Below the pieces are notes generated by a model, which saw only the letters and a program-made list of their open reading frames with translations, was not told the DNA's origin and did no database searches. DNA of 64,000 nucleotides from Chimonanthus salicifolius (Eukaryota > Streptophyta > Magnoliopsida > Laurales > Calycanthaceae), in assembly GCA_013350335.1 (NCBI GenBank), contig CM023542.1, positions 7,922,025 to 7,986,024 on the forward strand, in the 5' to 3' direction. The translations under genes were made by a program, and so were the position numbers. Shown here piece by piece: positions 45,207 to 57,735 of the stretch; the first letter of the stretch is position 1; every line of letters starts with the position of its first letter.

Positions 45207-48200
45207 TGTAATGCCCCGCCCCTTTCTACAGTCTAAATTGGTCGTGGTCCGCTTAACTGCAGACTGAATGGGCATGATCCAACGCATTATGCATTTAACA
45301 GGTCTTACATCACAGATTTGTGGCTGGGGGAAATGAATATATATATTTTAAAAGATTATAGGTAAAATAACAAAGTCATCAAATCCTTCAAGCCCAATTT
45401 TGACACATTGCATGAATCTTAATGTCATCCATAATATAAAATAAATAACATCTATTATCAACATCAAATCTAATCTCACTGCTCACATCCCATGTCACGC
45501 CCAGACCCGAAGGGTGGGCCCGGAACATGACTGATTTTTTTTTTTTTTAATTAAACTAACTCAAGCATTCTAACTTGGCCGGATCAACGGTTAGGCCCAA
45601 AGGTCACACATGATCCCAACATGTGGACTCAAACATATACCATAAATTTGATACCAACCAAAGCACAACAGCAATACATAACATGTTCACATAAATCCAA
45701 CACTGAATTATCATTTAATATATCATTAGAGTAACTATAAAAGCGTAGAAGTCTTAATACATAACATTGATACAAACTAAGTACCACACCCGGTACTTTA
45801 CAAAAACCAATGGTTTCAAGAACTAGAAAGCAAAGATAAGGGTATTCCCCTCAGTGGGAATCCCAAAGCAACGCTGCAGCTTATCCACCCTAAGCTTGAA
45901 ATAGAGGGTTCTTCTCCTTGGGTTCATCTCCTGAAAGGTGAGTGGGGTGAGCTAACTAGCCTAGTGAAGGAAATATAGCAATGCAGTTTTAAGTAAACAA
46001 TATATTAGTATATGATCAACAGTTGCAATAATATCTCATGCTTAATAACAAATTCTCAACATCAAGTAACATATTATCAACATTCTCATAATTCATCATT
46101 TCTTCCAATACTACCATCATCCAACGTAACGACTACACTGAGACCATTGTATTAAGTCCCGACATGGTCAAAATACATCCTTGCAAGTACATCTCTGGCT
46201 CTCCCATAGCCCATACTGACACCCTCAAGTCAGCAACTGTCGACACCCATAGTCCAGTAGACGTAAACCATCTCTTATATGGCTGATATTGGTTCAATAG
46301 CCAAGGGCACGTGGAAGTATTCTTACACATTTCATATGATCAACATCATAGCATTTACCAGCATCATAAGCACTCTTACCATAGTGCGTCAAGTCTAGGT
46401 ACATAAGTGGGTTCATCAAATCTGAAGCCACTCATTGCTCAAAATCCATCTCGAATAACAAAACCTGTTTACATTTGAACTGCAAAGTTAAGTTCCCTTA
46501 CCGTATATGTGTGGTTTCGCAGTGTCTGTTCAACAAACAGACAAGTGCACAATCAATATACATAACATCAAATACATACACATAAGTAGTATTTTCAAAA
46601 GCATACTTGTTTTCTCAAAAATATCCAAGGTACATGGAATTGAGTCACTTACTTGGTTTTTAACCATTTTAAGTTACAATAACAGACAATAGAGTAATAA
46701 TAAGGTGCTCAGTCCAAAACTCATATTATCTTCTTCGCATGACCAGATTGACTTATTAAGTTAGGTCTAGATACTCAGGTCACTTATCGGTTGTCTTCTA
46801 GATAGGACTAGATTTGACATGTTAAGTAAGGCCTCGAGGTCACTCAGTGTCCGACAAATATAGCGTCGGCCTAGAAGTAAAATCACTCAGTGCTCGACCA
46901 ATAGAGTCGGCCTAGAAGTGAATACAATAGAATATACACTACATTAATAAGAGAAGATGGTTAGTACACATTTTTAGATTAACATTGGGGTACTAACATC
47001 ACATGCAATCAATAATAATCAAACAAGAACACTTTACACTTCAAAAACTGGGTCCCTCGGAACCAGGTATTGTGGCTTCGGATCATCCGAACCACACCTA
47101 AACTAGTCACTGACCTCGGATCATGGGTCTGACTTCGGATCGTCCGAAGATCGGGTCTCGGATCATCTGAAATCCATCCGAACCGAAAAATAGAGAAAAA
47201 CAAGTCTCGGTGGGTCTATGCCCTTCGGATGCGTCGAAGGGAGGCTCGGATCGTCCGAGAGGGGTTCGGTCCTTCCGAACTCTGCTAGAGTCGTCTAAGT
47301 GGGTCAGGCTAGCCTCGGGAGTAACTGGGCTTCGGGTGAAGCTTGGAACGTCCGAGGATTGCTCTCGGACCGTCCGAAGATCTACTCTCGGACCGTCCGA
47401 GAGTCGTCTTCCTCACTGTCTGCACCAGCAGACAGTAACGGCAGACAACATGTGAAATGAGAATCCGGAAACAGTGGGTTTTCCAGATTCGGTTTCCACA
47501 TCTAGCCGGTCCGATTGACTCCTCTAAGAGTCCTCTTTCCATAGGGAGAGGTTTGGAGCTTTGAAGCTCACTAGGCCATCCGATTTTAAAACCAAAACCT
47601 CACGAGTACAAGAGAACTCATGGTTTTCCTTAGACTTTGAAATGGTTTTTCTTACTCAAAACTAAACCAAAATCGGTTTTACTTGATTCTAAACCACCTA
47701 AAATTTGAAAAGGAACACTGTGGTTACCTTCACTGGAGTTCCTGGTTTGAAAATCCGGATTTTGGAAAAACTTCCTTCTTAAGCTACGGGTGATGAAACT
47801 GGGAAGAAACAGACAAGGGATGGGTTCGGTTTCAGTTGGCTAAGAGAAACAGAGAGAGATAGAGAGGATGAAGATTTGCTGGGAGTGAAATCAGATCATC
47901 TGACATTCCAAATAGTAACGATACTGTTTGGTCTCGTTTCTGATCAATCCTCTTCAAGTTTCCATTTTGCAAATAAGTCATTGTTTTAATAAAAGCCAAT
48001 TTTTAACTAAACATAAGATTTTGAAAACTAAAAATCTTAATCCAACCTTACAGATAAGTTGGGTTTTAAAAACTTTATCTACCATAAAAATTTTGGAATT
48101 TAAATCTCAATAAAAACCATTGATTTAGATAAAAATCATAATTTAACATTATTTACTTAATTAAACAAATGTTAAATAAAACATTTTAGAAACCTCATTT

Positions 48201-51200
48201 TGGGGTGTAAAGGAATAACTAGACCATTCTTAAAATGGTCTAACACAAAATACTAGTTTTGAAATTTATCTCATCTCCAAAACCATTTAAAATAATTATT
48301 ACTCCCTTTCGAGGTTTTGACGGGCGGTTTTAAATATCATTTTCTGAAAATAAAATTATTTTTAAAAATAAAAAATACAAATCCTTTATTAAGGAGAATA
48401 TTATCATCCAATAATAATCACATAACAATATAATTTATAAAAATAATAATAACAAGCGGTAAATTACCAAAATGCCCCTCAAGCTGGACGAGCTGGATCA
48501 CTGAGCTCACGAGCTCGGATTGGGCCACACCTGGACTTTCCTCAAAGCCCTAACTGAAATCTTTGAGATTAACCGGTTAAACAAAATTTATCAAGCTAAA
48601 CTACGTATAATCTGGGTCAGGGTATTACATCCCATTTCATAAAATAAAACAAAAACGATATCCTCAAAGTTCTCAATTTATTCAAATCAACTAATCAAGT
48701 CTCAAAAATGAATATTTCCAAATAAATAAATTCAATCACATGAAACCACAACTATGCTAAGAAAATACATATTCATCTTTGACTTAGTATCACGTCACCA
48801 CCTCCGAGAGTTGAATAGTCACTCCTCAGCTATCACCTGAAAAACTGTTATTGAGTGAGTTTCACTTGCCCATGGATCATCAGCTCAGTAGGGGCACAAA
48901 TAAACAATTGGAAAGCACATACAATAATATTCAATATAAAAAGGCGGAATATCCAACACCATTCATCATCACATAAACAACATACACACGAACACTACAA
49001 CATAACCCATCTAAACGTGTTTATCTTGATATCATACTCATAACACTCATATCCATCAATATATCATAGTTCTAAGCACTTGATCAACCTAACTGACTAA
49101 ATAGTGTAACTTATCACACTATCAAACTCCACAATGAGTCATTTCACCTGGTACATTGATGCTCTCAATCCATTTTACAGACAACGCGTTCACTCATTTG
49201 CTCTTGATATGGAATTAGTGACGACCACATCCCTCACCCGCAGCCTGTTAATGAGGTAGCCCGCCAGTGTGGTAGCTTATGCTCATCCATCACCCACTCA
49301 CACATCATCCGCCCACTAGGACTGTTGGGTCTGTTGGCCTCACACCTCCCCATCAAGAAAACAGATAAGTATCACGTTTTTAATCAAATCTTACACATGG
49401 GATCTTTCCTGACAAGCCACTTATCACAATCAATAATCTGATACATAATACCACCCTTAAACATACGTCACTGTGAATACACTGTGCGGCACATCACACT
49501 CACACATAAGGCTCATGCCCTACAATCCAACACGTGGAACTCAAATCCAACAAATACATCAATCAACATCTTAGTAATCAGATATATCCTCCACAAGTGG
49601 CTAACACATCACACAATGTCATGTAATTTACACCACTCAATCATATCACAAATACCCATATCAATCTATGAGTCTCAACCACTTCCATGCATTTATCAAC
49701 GTACGGGTCCCATTCGCATACTTGAGATATCCGCTCAACCTTACCATTGGTCTACACATTCATCAAACCAATCCACAAGCCTCACCCATAGATACCTATC
49801 ATAATCAGACCCAACATAACACACTCATGCGTAACATTTCAATTATTCACATGTGATGGGATCTCAATTAAATTGACGGGTCCAGCCAAGTTCTTCGGGG
49901 CATATAAAATTTATATTAAAATCCAAAACCGATATTAGTCATTGGCCACGCTTGCGTCATTATCATAATATCTCAATCACATAATCCTACCAGATATATC
50001 AAACAAATCATCACCACATCATAGCAATAATAACACACAACAATATGCCTTTAAAATAAAAGCAAAGCATAAATAAATCAAGATATAAAAATACAGATAA
50101 CACTCAATACACAAGCTATAAAAATAACAACAAAGTACACCCTACCTCAAAGTTGAGATCTTTGCAGTCTCCTAGAGCAATAGATAGGTTGCATAAAGGC
50201 ACCAAATCAAATTCCACTTGAAATGCTGCAAAGAGATTATTTCAAGTTTTCCAATCATCATTAATATGGTGATTATTAAGTCTCTCTCACAATTTACATT
50301 AAATATATATGAGGTATGTTGTTGCCCCAACTTTGATCCACGACTATCCTAAAGTCCAAGGTGACGGGTGAAGGTTTTAGTTTAGGTAAGATAAAGACAG
50401 TCCTCAATCAAACAGTTTTGGAGACTGAAAATCAATCTCAAGTATAAACGGTTCTGCCATAAACAGTACAAGTATGGTTTTCTTTTTTGAAATACATTTG
50501 AAATCCATAATTGATTTGATATTAATAAGTAAAGTTTCCCTTCAAAACAGTGGTGGCTAAGGTTCAAATTTGGTTCAAGAAGAAATGATTTTTGGCCCAA
50601 GGTAAAACCAAAAAGCAAGGTTTCATATGCCCACTTCAGGCCTTGGTTTACCACATTCTGGGATTAAGAACCAGTCCCATGATCTGGCTGATTTATAAAT
50701 CAGTCTCCACTCAGCAATTTTTTATGGAATTAGAAATAAGGAAGATAATGAGATTCCAAGAATAAAACAGTGGAGAAAGGGCTTACCGATGGTGCTTCAA
50801 GTTTCGATCAAAGCTTATGGGAAGAGAGGCTTGTTCGTTGGTGAGAAACAAAAACAAAGGGACTGGTTGCTTGTTGCTTCAAAGCCTCCAAGTTGTTGCT
50901 GCTGAAGAAAGTTGGAAAACACAGATGAAAGATGGAGAGAGGGATCCGAAGATTTTGCTACTGCTTTTTGAAGATCGAGATTAGGAGGAGAAATCGGCTG
51001 GAATAGCATGAATCTCATATAAGAAAAGGGGTTAGTGGCTGGATTTGGGGAAGGTAAGGCTTCTTGTCGTTTTTTAGAGGAAGAGGGAAAGTGGAAAATG
51101 GAAGGGATATCCTTTTCCATCGTGAGTTAGAGATTTGTGAGGAAACGGAAGTGGTGTTTGACCGTAAATGGGATTCACACAAGTGTGGGTCTCAAGGGGG

Positions 51201-51628
51201 CCCACAAGGGTTGAGGTGTTTCTATATTAACACAATATACAAATATACCCCTATTAAGTATATTTTAAATGGGAAAGGATTTTAATTAAATCACTAACTT
51301 TGGAATAAAAATTTATTAAACTTTTATTCTTACCTTTTAATTATCCCTCTAAATACAAAAAAATTACTTATAAATTTTCATTAAATTTTATTTTCAGTAC
51401 ACTAATACTTTGGAGGGAAAATGTGCAATCGAGGGTCCCCCTAAAATCATCAGTTATAAATTTCTGATTGTATGATTCCAATTAGCATTCTAACCTTGGG
51501 ATTAAATTCAAATTTAATAACTAAATTTTTTTATTCCCTTAAAATAAAATATCAAATTTGCATAAACAATATTAGTTTACTAAACTAATACTACTCATTG
51601 ACTCGCTACTCCGGGTCAGGTCACTACA
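45207..51628 (+). mobile_element. Solo LTR III (about 3.28 kb), split by solo LTR II
   Basis: It starts TGTAATGCCCCGCCCC and ends CAGGTCACTACA, like the TGTCACGCCCCG...TTACA ends of the other two solo LTRs, but its interior is diverged, so it is a different subfamily. Parts are 45207-45492 and 48635-51628. Flanks are TGTTC and GGTTT, matching at only three of five positions, so the duplication is decayed. It inserted into MULE ORF3. Short ORFs at 50382-51120 are not recognised. Confidence 0.7.
45493..48629 (+). mobile_element. Solo LTR II (3137 bp)
   Basis: It starts TGTCACGCCCAGACCCG and ends GGGTATTACA. It is flanked by the 5-bp duplication TCCCA (45488-45492, 48630-48634), inside solo LTR III. 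It is collinear with solo LTR I (41067-44239) over its whole length, with scattered substitutions and small indels. No internal region is retained. Confidence 0.88.
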
Positions 51629-52854
51629 GGTTTAGTTTCATTGGTGGCACTAGAAGTTGCAGAAGTAGAGGCAACATGTGTCGAATGACTGGCATTGGTA
51701 GGTGGAAGGGGTTAAACATATCCGGGTTCAACCTGTTGGTATTCAATCTGTTGGACTTCAACTGCTTCCAATTGTCTTTTGGTGCCCATTTCTTTTCGAA
51801 CCTAAACACCGTTTACGAGTTTATAGCCAATAAATTTTATGGTGGTGTCATTGAGACTGTCAGAATATGTTAGATCAATTTTATCCTCAGTGGGGAGAAG
51901 AACTTTGAATTTCTTAAAAATTGAGGTGAGAAAGACCGCATAAGGAAGAAGGGCTTTATATTTTTTATTTGTCACTTGGATGTGTTTTCGAACAAGATAT
52001 CAAAGGCTCACATTCCTTTTATTAAGGAGGCACCACATCACAAATAGATCCAAATAAGATATTTCGTCAACGTGTCCACCTCTTAGAAGAATGTTCTTAA
52101 GAATAATTAAGTGAGCAAGGTGTCATTCTAGAGTAATTTGACTAGCAGAGACCTTAAAGCCTTGTGTAATATCAGTCATATTACAGATCTCATTTAAAAT
52201 GTTTATTGCGCTGTAATCCTCTAGAACAACTCAACTGTTACTTTCATATCTGCGGACTCTTCCTTTGGGTATCTAAAATATGTCTTTCAGTGAATCCACA
52301 GTAAGTTCAATTTTCACTCCACGGACTGTGGATACAAGATTACCGGTAGGTTTGGTAATGTTTGCATAAAATTCTCTTACAAGAGTGGGATAGTAGAAAT
52401 TATTTTTCAGTTAAAGAAATTTTACCCACCCAACACCCTCAAAGAACTCTTTCAAACGAAATGGATATGAATCATACACATTGATGTTGATACTCTTACC
52501 AAGAATAATTTTCCTCTAGAATAATCCACTTTTGAAGCGTTTGAAAACTTCGTCGGACATGAACAAATGTGCCATGTTGCGAAATTCCATCTGTTGTACA
52601 TCGGCTTGGCTTCTCTGCTCAGAAGCCTCCTCAGATCTCTCTTCACCTCGCTCTTTAGTCTCAGTTGTCTCCTCTGTTCTCTCTTCATCAGTCGCCTCAC
52701 TTCTCTGCCTCTTTGCTTTGGATACGACTGCGATCTTCCCCCTTCCGCGAGTCTTTGGTACCATCGAGGGTAATAGGAACGGCCGAATTAGGGAAAGGGA
52801 AGAGAATGAAATTTCGATGAGATTCGCCGGAGAGATTGAGAAAAATGGACTCGC

Positions 52855-53225
52855 TAAGAAATTCTTGGCGATCCGAATTGGACGAGAGCAGTCTGTATCC
52901 AGAGGAAAGAGAGAATCGGATCGCCAAGAATTTCTTAGCGAGGCAAATACAGGAAATGATCAGATCGCCAAGAATGTTTAGCGATCCGAATTGGACGAGA
53001 GCAGTCTGTATACAGAGGAAAGAGAGAATCGGATCGCTAAGAATTTCTTCGCCAGCCGAATACAGGAAAGCATCGGATCGCCAATAATTCTTGGAGAACT
53101 GAATTAGACGATAGCAGTCTGTCTACATAGAAACGTAGTATCAGATAGCCAAATAATTCTTGGTGATCCGAATAGGAGAGAATCGGATCGCCAAGAATTT
53201 CTTGGCGATCTGAATTGGACCTTTC
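52855..53225. repeat. Internal palindromic repeat array upstream of MULE ORF3
   Basis: Repeated units combine GGATCGCCAAGAA with its complement TTCTTGGCGATCC, giving hairpins of 13-14 bp arms, spaced by GACGAGAGCAGTCTGTAT-like and AGAGGAAAGAGAGAATC blocks. GAATACAGGAAA is shared with the subterminal repeats of the same element. The array lies between ORF2 (ending 53617) and the ORF3 start (52764). Confidence 0.85.
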
Positions 53226-53616
53226 TTGTTTATTATCAGTATTAATAATCCTTTGGGGGTTTAAACATTCATGAATTTTTTATTTTGAATTATTTATTTT
53301 ATTGATAGTAATTTCATAAAAGTTGATTGTTTATGCCTTGAGTGAATAAACATTCATATAAGACAGCAGCTAATTAGCAAGGTCTGTGCAATTTTCATAG
53401 CTCGATCCCAATATGAAATCCCTACATGTTACTCTATTTAACAAAATTCATATTGAGCATAGACATTAGATAGAAGGCTCACTTTGAATCAAACCATATC
53501 ATTTCATTGATAAACGAATTAGTACATATGGTTTAGGAGAGGGGCACATGGATGCTTTAGACGAAACTTTAACATAGGTTTTCCAAAATATAAAAACACA
53601 AGTTATGAAAAACTAT

Positions 53617-54124
53617 CTAATCAGAGTCATCTAGACGAGGAGATGCTGGATAAGGTTCGATATGTCGGAAAAGGTTGATGATCGATTTTCATAATGCAGA
53701 GATTTCTTCCTGGGCACTCTGAGTGAATTTTTCCACGAAGTCATCTACCCATCCAGATGTGTCTCAATTCGAGAGACACGTTCTTTTTGCAAATAAATTC
53801 AATCAGGCGTTCTGGCTCAGGGGTATCTGCAGTTTCGACATTCACTTCAATTAGGCGTTCTGGCTCAGGAGTATCTACATTTTCGACATTCACTTCTCCT
53901 TCTTCATCAAAGTTTTTCAGCAAGGAGATTACTTCTTGGACTCCTACTTCGCCTCTCACGTTTTGTGCAGATTGAGACCTGAGAAACTATCGACGAATAT
54001 TTAGGGCAGGGGTTTTTCTGCGAGTGGTTCTCTTCGGAGCTGAGCTAGCATGGCTAGATTCAAGAACATTAGTGATTTTTTTGCTGGTCGAAGACCGAGA
54101 TTTAGCAGTCTCCCTTTTCGACAT
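53617..54124 (-). pseudogene. MULE ORF2: small protein of unknown function
   Basis: ATG at 54124 opens a basic N-terminus (MSKRETAKSRSSTSKK, then APKRTTRRKTPAL). It is interrupted by one stop (RR* near 53990) and continues as an acidic segment with a tandem 16-residue repeat VNVE-DTPEPERLIE (53785-53890). A frame change near 53745 leads to a tail (WVDDFVEKFTQSAQEEISAL) ending by 53617. No family is recognised. Its place between transposase and ORF3, with repeat arrays on both sides, marks it as part of the element and not captured host sequence, but capture cannot be excluded. Confidence 0.5.
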
Positions 54125-54254
54125 GGTTGTTTTACGTATCTAAGGTATGGGAGGAGAGGAGAAAATCGCTAGAGGTCGGGAGGAGAAATAAGAGGTTGGG
54201 GAAGATAAATAAGGATGAAATTAAGATAAACTGGAATAAATTCAGACCTCTCGA

Positions 54255-54550
54255 TATACGTACAATTGATATCGGATCGCCATGAATGCTTGGGAGCTGA
54301 ATACAGGAAAGCATCGGATCGACAAGAATGCTTGGCGATCCTAATTGGATGAGAGTAGGAGGATGATTAATATCGGATCGCCAAGAATTCTTGGCGAGCC
54401 GAATTGGATATAATCGGATCACCACGAATTTCTTACCGAGCTGAATACAGGAAAGCATCGAATCGCCAAGCAATTCTTGGCAATCCAAATTGGAGATAAT
54501 CGGATTATCAAGAATGCTTGGTGATCCGAATTGAAGAGAATCGGATCAAA
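54255..54550. repeat. Internal palindromic repeat array upstream of MULE ORF2
   Basis: About six units follow the pattern ATCGGATCGCCAAGAAT then TTGGCGATCCGAATTGGA, some with GAATACAGGAAAGCATCGGA between. It is the same repeat family as 52855-53225. Confidence 0.85.
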
Positions 54551-54555
54551 TACAT

Positions 54556-54800
54556 ATGTCAAATATATCAAGTACATTCACATTCAAATTCACATTATGT
54601 GTTAAATAGAGAAGTTCTTCACATTCAAATTCAAATACATGTGTCAAATACATCAAGTTCTTCACATTCATTTTTCATATTCAAATTGAAATACGTGTGT
54701 CAAATACATCAAATTCTTCACATTCAAATTCAAATACATGTGTCAAATACATCAAGTTCTTTACATTTATTCTTCACATTCAAATTCACAGTCACATTCA
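54556..54800 (+). repeat. Minisatellite, about 43-60 bp unit
   Basis: Repeated AAATACATGTGTCAAATACA, TCAAGTTCTTCACATTC and TTCAAATTCA blocks, about five imperfect copies. It lies between the internal palindrome array and the 3' end of the transposase ORF. Confidence 0.85.
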
Positions 54801-54984
54801 TTTTTCACATACACCAATGAAGAAAATCGTCGTTGTCTGTAGGGTCACCATTCCACTGCATAGCATATAAAATTATTATATTAAAACATATGAAAATGTT
54901 AGTCTTTATCAAAGATGTAGAAAAATTATGAATAGATATAGTCCACCAATCACTTACTTGGGATAATTGAGACAAACCCATTGT

Positions 54985-57060
54985 TTATGATTCTTGAAGG
55001 GCATCAAATTCTACACTCACTGATACTAGTAGAGTAATTCGATTTGGACATGATCGCATATTATGTCCAATATTTTTGCATATGTTACATTTTCTTACAT
55101 TCGATGCATTTTCGACAATCTCAAATAGAGAAGGATCTCGTCTTGTTGAAGTTTTTCCCTTTGAATTCTTTGAACCTAGATGACGTCCCTTTCCGTGCAT
55201 GATAATGGGATGAGTGACTTGAATCTCATCACTTACAAGACTATGGAGTGTATTTTTGAAATTCTCTTGTTTTGTTAAAGACAAGTGTCCATACTTCTTC
55301 TTAATCCCATCAAGATAGAACTTTAATTCATCATCATGCAGACTCATTCTATTGTCCTCTAGGTTCAACAATTTGAAATCAATTATCCATTGTGGATGGA
55401 TCTGGTCCAAACTTAACTTCTGCATCGATGCCATCATATGCTCACAAGGTAATCCCATTGTTGTTAAAAATTCTTCTGTGCAAATGTACATAAGTGAATT
55501 ATCTCTCATCATAGTAAATTGCATATGCAACTCATTCAATGCAAAAGGGGAAACTTTACCATCCACTTTTTCAAAGAAAGCAATATCACATGTTCTAAGA
55601 GGAATCCAGATTCTTTCAGCTTCATATTGAGCCATGATCTCTTGAAACTGCTTTTCAATGGCACTACAAATCTTATCTCGAACAACATCGAGGTAACCAG
55701 TCGATGAATGTATATAATTATTCAAGACATCATGTGCACCTTCTACCCTCGAGGTGGTCAGATTTCTAAAATGTAAAGATTTGTCTATCCATATCTGGAC
55801 AAGTTGTTCTTTATAAGGTATCTAAGTGCTTTGTAAATATTTTACTGCCTAAAGAACATTTTGAAAATTTTCTTTGAAAATCTCCTACGCTCCATAGAAT
55901 GCTTCTTCGGCTGGAAACCGTATCAAATTATTCCAATCAGACATAAATGCATCACAAATTTCTTTGTTTTCAAAGAGATGTTTAGTACGAGCAAAAATAT
56001 TTTTGTTGATATGCCAAATGTATAAAATATGAGCAGCAGTAGGGAAAACATTTTCAATCGCATTCTTTAATGTCAATTATCTATCAATCACAATAACTAG
56101 GCGACCTAGATCAACTTCTGAACATTTGTAACGCCCATACATAATCGGTTGCTTTCTCATTTCTTAGAAAAACAAAGCATGAGAAGAAACTAGTATTACA
56201 ACTTTTGACACTAATGATATTGAGCAATGGCATATGATATTTATTGGTCTTGTATGCACAATCCATAAGAAAAATATTATTATATCTCTTATTGAGTGCA
56301 ATTGACAATGGATGTGCAAAAAAAAGATGCGACAGATGACCTTCATTGTCATGTTCAAGCCAATATTGGAAACCACCTTCTACAAGATCTTCTTTCAAAG
56401 TTTGAATTGAAGTATGTCCTCTCAATTTCTCTTTTCGAACCGTACGCAAGCAATTCCTCAAATTTATCGATGTTATTCCAAGCGTTGGATTTTCTTTTCT
56501 AAGTATCTCCAGAATTTGACGAGGTGGTATATTGCTACTCGACAATTCAATGATTTTTTTTTATCTTCATTTGTAAAACATCTTATAGTCGGATGACCAA
56601 CTAATATATTCGATCTTTCATGATTGTGCTCCAAATTTTTACTGTTCAACTTCCATGACCTATTAAGAAGTTGTTTCTCTCTCACTTCAAATGGACAATT
56701 GACAAGCCGGGAGGATACTTTCCTTTGCCGCTCATCATCTTTCAAATTACATGTGTTGCGATATGTAACGCCTCTAGCGCAACCAAAAGATACAGTCTTG
56801 TCCTTACTACTTGACCGCTTGATGGTAACGGCAAATCCTTGTGAAATTGCAACTTTCTTAACATAGTTAACAAAATAGTCTTGACTTGAAAAAGAGGTAT
56901 CATCAACAAGCTGATTTTTATTTAAAAGGTCATTCACAAGTTGTTCAGTATTCTCAACTAAATCCATCCCATTTGACGATTCATAAAATGTAGATGGACC
57001 TTCCTCACTACAATCCATAGGTGTGATATCTATAAGAACAGAGGGACGGAGATATTGCAT
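54985..57060 (-). pseudogene. MULE transposase, FAR1-type, broken
   Basis: ATG at 57060. The first 195 codons hold a FAR1/WRKY-GCM1-type zinc-binding domain (FGCARG...NCPFEV...LEHNHE, about 56800-56630). Near 56555 the frame shifts at a run of A. The MULE transposase domain follows: LFFAHPLSIAL, MDCAYKTNKY with the first catalytic Asp (near 56265), then after stops VIVID with the second Asp (near 56090), AHILYIWHINKN (near 56020) and AEEAFY (near 55905) as the likely catalytic Glu. Further stops lie near 55885, 55845 and 55825. The rest is open to 54985: a degenerate SWIM-like motif (C...GLPCEHMM, near 55450) and a C-terminal CCHC knuckle CNICKNIGHNMRSC (55040-55085). It would cut and paste the element by its inverted ends; it is inactive now. 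Confidence 0.88.
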
Positions 57061-57489
57061 TGTTAAATAAATGATAAAAAATTATTAAACATGAAAAAAC
57101 AAAATGAAAAGTACATAATATTATAAAGGAAAACCAGTGCCAATAATTTATTAAACTTAAAAAATAAAACAACATATGGGTTTGAAGAGTTACCTTCTGT
57201 ACGAATCACGAGATTTAGAGGGCGGGCCTGGCTAAGGAGTCTGTGAAGTGGAAGAAACGGTGCGATTTGAGAGTGTAGGAAACGTTGGAGGAAAGGTTGG
57301 AGTAGAGAAGGTATTGGTTGAATACGGCAATATAGAGAGTTCATGAGGATAATGAGAGAAGAGAAGCAGATGGAGAAAACAATGTTTAATGAGAGAAAAG
57401 TGGTTGGAGGAGATATGAATATGGTAGAGGGAGAAAATCATTCGTTTGGTGTAAAGATAGAGCTGTTGAGAGTTGGTAATTGGTGTTAA

Positions 57490-57735
57490 TTTAAAATCAT
57501 TAAGGGATCGGATTGGTGATGTGATGCGTATTAAAAAACAGTGATTCCTGTGTTCGGCTCGCCGAGTGCCATTAAGGGATTTCGTTAGTTATCCAATTTT
57601 GGACATTCTTGTATTCAACTCGCCGAATGCCATTAAGGAATCTGGTTAGTGATCCGATTTTTTACATTCCTGTATTCGACTTGCCGAAGGCCATTAAGGG
57701 ATCCGGTTGGTGATCCGTTTTTTGATATTTCCTCT
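57490..57735. repeat. Right subterminal repeat array of the MULE
   Basis: Four units of about 60 bp, inverted relative to the left array, with GGCTCGCCGAGTGCCATTAA, GGGATCCGGTTGGTGATCC and GGACATTCTTGTATTC words. It lies 430 bp upstream of the transposase ATG (57060), so it may also serve as its promoter region. Confidence 0.9.

Larger units (their letters stand above)
44785..52764 (-). pseudogene. MULE ORF3: 'putative plant transposon protein' family
   Basis: It reads from ATG at 52764 (MVPKTRGRGKIAVVSKAKRQ), a basic and then Glu/Arg-rich N-terminus. The body downstream contains FYANITKPTGNLVSTVRGVK (near 52350), IPKGRVRRYES, HLAHLIILKN, LVRKHIQVTNKKYKALLPYA (near 51960) and FIGYKLVNG. This pattern matches the putative plant transposon protein family found in plant genomes (Transposase_32 type). 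Its biochemical role is unknown. Internal stops occur near 52515, 52410 and 52270. At 51629 the frame is cut by a solo LTR (45207-51628). Coding sequence resumes at 45206 with FSTFKAEFR...ISRFDKMDRSLDA and ends at 44785 in an Ala/Pro/Ser-rich tail. The family name comes from recall of motifs. Confidence 0.65.

Noticed and set aside
49484..49856. His/Thr-rich ORFs
   Set aside because: Within solo LTR III; composition-driven and not similar to any family.
52532..52981. 149-codon ORF on the + strand
   Set aside because: Antisense to the start of MULE ORF3 and running into the palindrome array; no similarity of its own.
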